From CAZEQL01 sp964514415 (lineage in GTDB: Bacteria > Chloroflexota > Dehalococcoidia > GIF9 > AB-539-J10): a DNA stretch of 10,137 nt. Numbering within the stretch: the first letter of the stretch is position 1; each line of letters starts with the position of its first letter. The stretch spans positions 1 to 10,137 of the forward strand of contig CAZEQL010000039.1 of the NCBI GenBank assembly GCA_964514415.1. Direction: 5' to 3'. Position numbers and translations under genes: made by a program. The notes under the pieces were generated by a model. It made no database searches, was not told where the DNA came from, and saw only the letters and a list, made by a program, of their open reading frames with translations. Below, in pieces: positions 6,120 through 10,137 of this stretch.

Positions 6120-7469
6120 ATGAAAACAGAGTTTACTGCTGCAATCACTCAGCTTTCGGCTGAGAGAAACTTACCTAAAGAGGTAGTCTTAGCTGTTTTG
6201 GAATCAGCACTTGCCTCCGCCTACAAAAAAGAGGCATTTCCCTCCGAGCCTGATATTTTAGTAAAAATTGACCCCGGTACCGGCAAAGTCAACGCCTACG
6301 CCCAAAAGGTCGTGGTTGAGGCAGTTAATAATCCAAGTCACGAACTATCTGTGGACGAAGCTCAAAGGTTGCGAGATACAGCTCAGGTTGGCGAAATAAT
6401 AGAAATAGCATTCATACCCACGAATGCTGGGCGTATCGCCGCTCAAACAGCAAAACAAGTTGTTCTACAACGATTACGTGAAGCGGAGCACCATGCAATC
6501 TTCGAAGAGTTTGTTAATAAGGAAAGAGAGGTCGTCACTGGAGTAATTCAATTTGTTGAGCCTAAACAAACTTCTTATGTCAGATTGAATAGAACAGAGG
6601 CAATATTTCCTCTAAGCGAGCAGGTGCAGAATGAACATTACCATAAAGGGCAGCGACTTCAATTCTACCTTCTTGAGATAACTCACAGTGCTAAAGGACC
6701 CCAAATAATAGTTTCTAGATCCCATCCCAATTTAGTACGTCGCCTTTTTGAAATGGAAATCCCCGAAGTTCACAGCGGGGTTGTGGAGTTAAAAGCGACA
6801 GCTCGCGAGCCAGGACACCGAACTAAACTAGCAGTATCAACACGCCAGGAAGGTGTTGACCCTGTAGGTTGTTGTCTTGGACCCCGTGGCATTAGAATAC
6901 AGAACATCGTTAACGAGTTAAATGGCGAAAAAATAGATGTAATTCAGTGGCATGCCGATCCCGAGATATTTGTCTCTAATGCCCTTAGTCCAGCTCAAGT
7001 AACAAGTATCGAAATCAATGAAGCAGCAAGGGTAGCTATTGTGGTTGTTCCTGATAAGCAACTTTCTTTAGCTATAGGCAGAGAAGGACAAAATGCTAGA
7101 TTAGCAGCAAGACTCACAGGCTGGAGAATTGATATTAAGAGCGTCTCTGCTGCTGAAGCAGAAAAGGCTGTTCCTCAAGAGTTGGAAGCAGCAACTGAGG
7201 AAGCTGTCTCAACTGAACCTAAAGTGCTAGAACCAGTCAGTAATATCGGGACGGAAGAGCCAACTGAGTTCCCAGCTCCTCTGAAAACTCCACCTGAGAA
7301 GTCTGAAAGAAAACTGCAGATTCGCTTTGCTGAGGACATTTTGCCTAGCTTGCCAACGGCAAAAATCCAAGGTAAAAAGAAGGGTGAAAAGTTAGAGAAA
7401 AGTAAGGTTAAGAGTAAGCCTCATAAAAAACAAATATTTCACCCAGGGGAGGATACACTTGAAGAGTAA
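6120..7469 (+). CDS. nusA: Transcription termination/antitermination factor NusA
   Basis: 449 residues from the ATG at 6120. NusA binds RNA polymerase near the RNA exit channel and promotes hairpin folding at pauses and intrinsic terminators. Domains in order: the polymerase-binding N-terminal domain (about 1-130, with family-typical EVVLAVLESALASAYKK, 21-37), S1 (about 135-200), KH1 with the CLGPRGIRIQNIV loop (252-264), and KH2 with LAIGREGQNARLAARLTGW (317-335). After residue 345 come an acidic Glu-rich linker and a Lys-rich tail (about 418-437) instead of the acidic repeats of E. coli NusA. An in-frame ATG at 6039 would add 27 residues, but these are encoded by the terminator hairpin; AAGGA at 6113-6117 and family alignment choose 6120. 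It is the first gene of its cluster, with no rimP before it, and is probably controlled by the leader terminator. Confidence 0.95.
   Translation: MKTEFTAAITQLSAERNLPKEVVLAVLESALASAYKKEAFPSEPDILVKIDPGTGKVNAYAQKVVVEAVNNPSHELSVDEAQRLRDTAQVGEIIEIAFIPTNAGRIAAQTAKQVVLQRLREAEHHAIFEEFVNKEREVVTGVIQFVEPKQTSYVRLNRTEAIFPLSEQVQNEHYHKGQRLQFYLLEITHSAKGPQIIVSRSHPNLVRRLFEMEIPEVHSGVVELKATAREPGHRTKLAVSTRQEGVDPVGCCLGPRGIRIQNIVNELNGEKIDVIQWHADPEIFVSNALSPAQVTSIEINEAARVAIVVVPDKQLSLAIGREGQNARLAARLTGWRIDIKSVSAAEAEKAVPQELEAATEEAVSTEPKVLEPVSNIGTEEPTEFPAPLKTPPEKSERKLQIRFAEDILPSLPTAKIQGKKKGEKLEKSKVKSKPHKKQIFHPGEDTLEE
7445..7452 (+). promoter_or_regulatory. ribosome-binding site that fixes the TTG start of ylxR
   Basis: GGGGAGGA lies 6 nt before TTG at 7459, inside the 3' end of nusA. 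It supports initiation at a TTG that overlaps the nusA reading frame by 11 bp. Confidence 0.65.
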
Positions 7470-7737
7470 GCATATACCTCAGCGTACTTGTATCGCTTGT
7501 CGACAGACGAGAGATAAAAAATATTTGATTCGCCTGGTTTGTACTGAGAATGGAGTTGTTGAAATAGATATATCCGCTAAGAAGCCAGGTAGAGGTGCCT
7601 ACTTATGTCCTAAAAAAGATTGCTGGGAAGCAGCGCTAAAGAAGAAGCGTTTAGAATATGCTTTGCGCACAAAGCTTAGCGATGATGATCGTCAGGTTTT
7701 AACTGAGTATGGCAATAACCTGCTGGAGGGGAGCTAA
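7459..7737 (+). CDS. ylxR: YlxR/RnpM family RNA-binding protein
   Basis: 92 residues, a normal length for the YlxR family (DUF448). The Bacillus subtilis member, renamed RnpM, binds RNase P RNA and lowers RNase P activity; a similar role here is inferred. Family signatures are RTCIACRQTRDK (9-20) and GRGAYLCPKKDC (44-55), followed by the basic helix ALKKKRLEYALRTK (59-72). Cysteines C11, C14, C50 and C55 could form a four-Cys metal site, though not all family members keep them. The start is TTG at 7459, chosen from the GGGGAGGA site and because it places the signature at the expected distance. It overlaps nusA by 11 bp and ends 2 nt before the infB start. The L7Ae-like ylxQ gene, often next in this cluster, is absent. 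Confidence 0.92.
   Translation: MKSKHIPQRTCIACRQTRDKKYLIRLVCTENGVVEIDISAKKPGRGAYLCPKKDCWEAALKKKRLEYALRTKLSDDDRQVLTEYGNNLLEGS
7725..7733 (+). promoter_or_regulatory. ribosome-binding site that fixes the TTG start of infB
   Basis: GGAGGGGAG lies at the end of ylxR, 6 nt before TTG at 7740. The only nearby alternative, ATG at 7794, has no comparable site, so TTG is preferred. Confidence 0.65.
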
Positions 7738-7739
7738 AT

Positions 7740-9518
7740 TTGAACAGCAAAGAGTCAGAGCTGGTAGCTAGTAACCAGAAAAAGAAGAACACAATGGCAA
7801 CTTTACCACAAGTTGAACTCCCACCTTCCATAACTGTAAAGCAATTGGCTGATATCCTAAAAACAGAACCTGTAAAAATCATTAAGCAGCTCATGCGAAA
7901 AGGCATCATGGCCAATATTAACCAAACCATCGATTTTGATATTGCGACCAAGATAGCCACAGACTTCGGTTATGGGACTCAACAAAAAGCAGCACGTAGA
8001 GTCCCATCCCCTCATAAGAAAGAAATAGGGGATAAGTTACAAATTCGCCCTCCAGTAGTCACTGTTATGGGCCATGTGGACCATGGCAAGACAACTCTCC
8101 TCGATGCCATCAGAAAAACCAGCGTAGCAACCCGTGAAGCAGGAGCTATTACCCAACATATTGGTGCCTATCAAGCCATAGTGAACAGACGCACAATTAC
8201 TTTTCTGGATACGCCTGGGCATGAGGCTTTTACTGCCATGAGAGCCCATGGAGCACAAATAACTGATATTGTAGTTTTGGTAGTTGCCGCCGATGACGGT
8301 GTTATGCCCCAGACCATAGAAGCCATAAACCACGCTAAGGCTGCCGAAGTGCCTATAGTAGTTGCCATCAATAAAATTGATAAACCTAATGCTAATCCTG
8401 AACATATAAAACACCGGCTTGCTGATTTAGGTTTAATCATTGAAGAATGGGGCGGTGATGTCGTCTGTGTTCCCATTTCAGCTAAGGAAGGACAAGGAAT
8501 CCCAGATTTATTAGAAAACTTGTTTCTTGTTGCCGACATATTGGAATTAAAAACCGACCCCAATTGTGCCGCAGAAGGAGCGGTCATTGAAGCCAAGTTA
8601 CATAAGACCAAAGGCCCTTTAGCTACCCTTCTAGTCCAGAAAGGTGCCCTCGAAGTAGGTAATGTAGTAGTAACTGGCAATACTTGGGGTAAAATTAAAG
8701 CTATGTCCAACGATAAGGGGGAACAAGTCAGGAAAGCTGGACCATCGTCTCCTGTGGAGATCCTTGGCATAAACGCCGTGCCAAAATCAGGAGATACTTT
8801 TACTGTAGTTGCTGATGAGCACCAGGCACGAAATATTATAGAGAAAAAAGAAGCTACGATAACTCGTGTCCCCTTAAACCTAAGTGCCCTTTCCAGCCAA
8901 ATAAGCGAGGGGCAAATAAAGGTGCTCAAACTAGTTTTAAAAACTGATGTTGATGGCAGTATTGATCCAATAAAGAACTCTGTCGAGCGATTGGGCACAG
9001 AAGATGCAAAGGCTAGGGTTATCCATGCTGCTAGTGGCAGTATTTTAGAGAGTGACGTGCTTTTAGCTTCGGCTTCAACCGGCATTATTATTGGCTTTAA
9101 CAGCCGCTCGACGCTCGGAGCAACACGACTAGCTGAAGAAATGGGCGTAAGCATACAACATTACGATGTAATCTACAAGTTAATGGAAGATATGGATAAG
9201 ACATTGAAAGGGCTGCTTGAACCAACTTATGCAGAAATCCTTGGAGGACGTGCTGAGGTAAGAGTTGTCTTCCGCAAAGAAAAAAAGAAGGTAGCAGGAG
9301 TCTATGTCATAGAAGGCAGAATATGGCAAGATGCTCAGGTCAAGATATTACACCAGAACAAAATTGTTTGTGAATCCAAAATCTCCAGCCTAAAGCGTTT
9401 TAAGGAGGATGTTTCTGAAGTGTCTGCCGGCTTCGAGTGTGGTATAGGTATAGCAGGGTTTACCGATTTCCAACCTGGTGATATTATCGAGTTTTATCGG
9501 AAGGAAAAGGTAAGTTAG
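7740..9518 (+). CDS. infB: Translation initiation factor IF-2
   Basis: 592 residues. This GTPase delivers initiator fMet-tRNA to the 30S subunit and promotes subunit joining. It is a short form: after about 28 Lys-rich residues there is a single IF2N domain (about 29-80) and no long charged N-terminal region. G-domain motifs are complete: G1 GHVDHGKT (111-118), G3 DTPGH (157-161) with the catalytic H161, G4 NKID (211-214) and G5 SAK (247-249). Domain II, domain III (KTDVDGSIDP, 401-410) and the fMet-tRNA-binding C-terminal domain (about 500-592) follow, with conserved LEPTYAEILGGRAEVR (493-508). The start is TTG at 7740, supported by a strong upstream site; starting at ATG 7794 would remove 18 residues without harming any domain. 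It is 2 nt after ylxR and probably translationally coupled. Confidence 0.97.
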   Translation: MNSKESELVASNQKKKNTMATLPQVELPPSITVKQLADILKTEPVKIIKQLMRKGIMANINQTIDFDIATKIATDFGYGTQQKAARRVPSPHKKEIGDKLQIRPPVVTVMGHVDHGKTTLLDAIRKTSVATREAGAITQHIGAYQAIVNRRTITFLDTPGHEAFTAMRAHGAQITDIVVLVVAADDGVMPQTIEAINHAKAAEVPIVVAINKIDKPNANPEHIKHRLADLGLIIEEWGGDVVCVPISAKEGQGIPDLLENLFLVADILELKTDPNCAAEGAVIEAKLHKTKGPLATLLVQKGALEVGNVVVTGNTWGKIKAMSNDKGEQVRKAGPSSPVEILGINAVPKSGDTFTVVADEHQARNIIEKKEATITRVPLNLSALSSQISEGQIKVLKLVLKTDVDGSIDPIKNSVERLGTEDAKARVIHAASGSILESDVLLASASTGIIIGFNSRSTLGATRLAEEMGVSIQHYDVIYKLMEDMDKTLKGLLEPTYAEILGGRAEVRVVFRKEKKKVAGVYVIEGRIWQDAQVKILHQNKIVCESKISSLKRFKEDVSEVSAGFECGIGIAGFTDFQPGDIIEFYRKEKVS

Positions 9519-9534
9519 AATACCATAGGTATCA

Positions 9535-9563
9535 TTGAGAGTGCCTTTGCCTCCTACTACAAG
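9535..9563 (+). promoter_or_regulatory. candidate internal promoter before rbfA
   Basis: The 84-nt gap between infB and rbfA holds TTGAGA (9535-9540), a 17-nt spacer and TACAAG (9558-9563). The -35 matches consensus at 5 of 6 positions and the -10 at 4 of 6. A small inverted repeat, ATACC-ATA-GGTAT (9521-9533), precedes it. The unusually wide gap in an otherwise tight cluster supports separate expression of rbfA. Confidence 0.3.
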
Positions 9564-9602
9564 AAGCATAGCAACAAAGCAAACTCACATAAGGAAGCTC
9601 AA

Positions 9603-9947
9603 ATGACCAGGCGAAATGAACGAATAAGTGAATTTATCAAGCGAGACCTCAGCAGAATACTTGAGCGTAAAGTTAACGACCCCAGGCTGAATAAGCTTAT
9701 TTCAGTAACTGAAGTTTCACTCTCCCCTGATCTTAAGTATGCCAAAGTATTTGTTAGCGTCTTGGGAAACGAAACGAATAAAAGCGATATGTTAGCAGGT
9801 CTTAATACCGCTTCCGGCTTTTTGCGCAAGGAATTAGGCACACATTTAAAACTGAAATGTATTCCACAACTCAGTTTTCATTATGATGATTCTATTGAGC
9901 GAGGAGCAAAGCTACTCGGCTTAATGAATCAAATTGATATCACTTAA
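9603..9947 (+). CDS. rbfA: 30S ribosome-binding factor RbfA
   Basis: 114 residues, typical of the family. RbfA is a small KH-fold protein that binds the immature 30S subunit near the 16S 5' helix and helps late maturation, especially in the cold. Signatures are RRNERISEFIKRDLSRIL (3-20), DPRLNKLISVTEVSLSPDLK (27-46) with the following AKVFVSVLG (48-56), the helix containing SGFLRKELG (71-79), and the closing strand IPQLSFHYDDSIERG (88-102). The ATG at 9603 follows AAGGA (9591-9595) at a good distance. It ends the plus-strand cluster. The DHH phosphoesterase and truB genes that often follow are not seen; instead a minus-strand frame converges on it 13 nt later. No terminator is recognised after its stop. 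Confidence 0.95.
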   Translation: MTRRNERISEFIKRDLSRILERKVNDPRLNKLISVTEVSLSPDLKYAKVFVSVLGNETNKSDMLAGLNTASGFLRKELGTHLKLKCIPQLSFHYDDSIERGAKLLGLMNQIDIT

Positions 9948-9960
9948 ATAGCTCTATTAC

Positions 9961-10137
9961 TCAAGTTTTGTTTGAATTCGCTTCAGCATTGACCAGACCA
10001 TATCCTAAAAATTTTTTGGTTCCTTTTCCGTGATTCAACGATTCCCCCCTCGGTAATTTTTTAGATGATTTAATTCCGAGGTATGTCGTAACTCTATGAT
10101 AATGTCCCCTAGAAAACTCGATAGAAATGTCCTCTTT
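9961..10137 (-). CDS. 3' end of an unidentified protein (partial, hypothetical)
   Basis: On the minus strand one frame stays open from the window edge to a TGA at 9963-9961, giving 58 residues with no start codon inside the window apart from a late TTG. The fragment is rich in Lys, Arg, His and Gly, with blocks such as SRGHYHRVTTYLGIKS (9-24) and KKFLGYGLVN (41-50), and ends NSNKT. I do not recognise a family. Its basic character could suit a nucleic-acid-binding protein, but that is a guess. It converges on rbfA with 13 nt between the stop codons. An open frame of this length can arise by chance, and the same DNA contains two imperfect palindromes (10004-10019 and 10048-10081), so a noncoding interpretation remains possible. 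Confidence 0.4.
   Translation of the reverse strand, partial: KEDISIEFSRGHYHRVTTYLGIKSSKKLPRGESLNHGKGTKKFLGYGLVNAEANSNKT

Noticed and set aside
8171..9154. 327-codon open frame on the minus strand across infB
   Set aside because: It lies entirely opposite a complete, motif-perfect IF2 gene, has Ser/Thr/Ala-rich low-information composition and no ribosome-binding context; it is an antisense shadow.
10004..10019. AT-rich palindrome CCTAAAAATTTTTTGG as a binding site or terminator
   Set aside because: It has no loop and a central A/T tract common by chance in AT-rich DNA; it also fits Lys-Lys-Phe-Leu codons of the partial minus-strand frame.
10048..10081. CCTCGG...CCGAGG hairpin as the rbfA terminator
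   Set aside because: No T-run follows on either strand and it is 100 nt past the stop; the bases also fit an open minus-strand reading frame.

Overview
The window is about 10.1 kb of moderately AT-rich bacterial DNA. It is densely packed with housekeeping genes, and nothing in it looks like a phage, plasmid, CRISPR array or defence island. Bacterial origin is clear from NusA, IF2 and RbfA, Shine-Dalgarno leaders and the MEP-pathway enzyme IspH. The combination of a cmk-plsC-ispH operon, an LDH-like malate dehydrogenase next to a two-subunit-type fumarase, a CaiB/BaiF-family CoA enzyme, a short IF2 and frequent TTG starts fits an uncultured Chloroflexota, most likely Dehalococcoidia. That placement is inference from gene content and was not tested by phylogeny.

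Layout. Positions 1-1940 are a minus-strand block: mdh, then the fumarase alpha subunit 7 nt downstream, then after a 136-nt gap with its own promoter-like sequence, the first six codons of another gene that leaves the window. Positions 1941-2133 are a divergent control region. Positions 2134-4321 are the plus-strand operon cmk-plsC-ispH, with 4-nt stop/start overlaps at both junctions. Convergent to it, 4374-5984 is a minus-strand pair: a CaiB/BaiF-family CoA enzyme (racemase-like) followed by a HIT hydrolase. The 52-nt spacer between ispH and the HIT gene holds two hairpins that look like a decayed REP-type repeat. Positions 6120-9947 are the plus-strand nusA-ylxR-infB-rbfA cluster. The last 177 bases (9961-10137) hold an open minus-strand frame that runs off the window edge.

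How the genes fit together. mdh and fumarase catalyse consecutive steps between oxaloacetate, malate and fumarate. cmk, plsC and ispH supply CDP/dCDP, phosphatidic acid and isoprenoid precursors, so this operon joins nucleotide, lipid and isoprenoid supply. The nusA cluster couples transcription elongation and termination, RNase P modulation, translation initiation and 30S maturation. It is a reduced form of the common rimP-nusA-ylxR-ylxQ-infB-rbfA order.

No undescribed multi-gene system is evident. The most interesting signal is a well-formed intrinsic terminator at 6069-6092, immediately upstream of nusA, which may be an attenuator through which NusA controls its own synthesis. Secondary points are the mixed racemase/transferase catalytic signature of the CaiB-family protein, the repeat that supplies the end of ispH, and the unidentified reading frame at the right edge.
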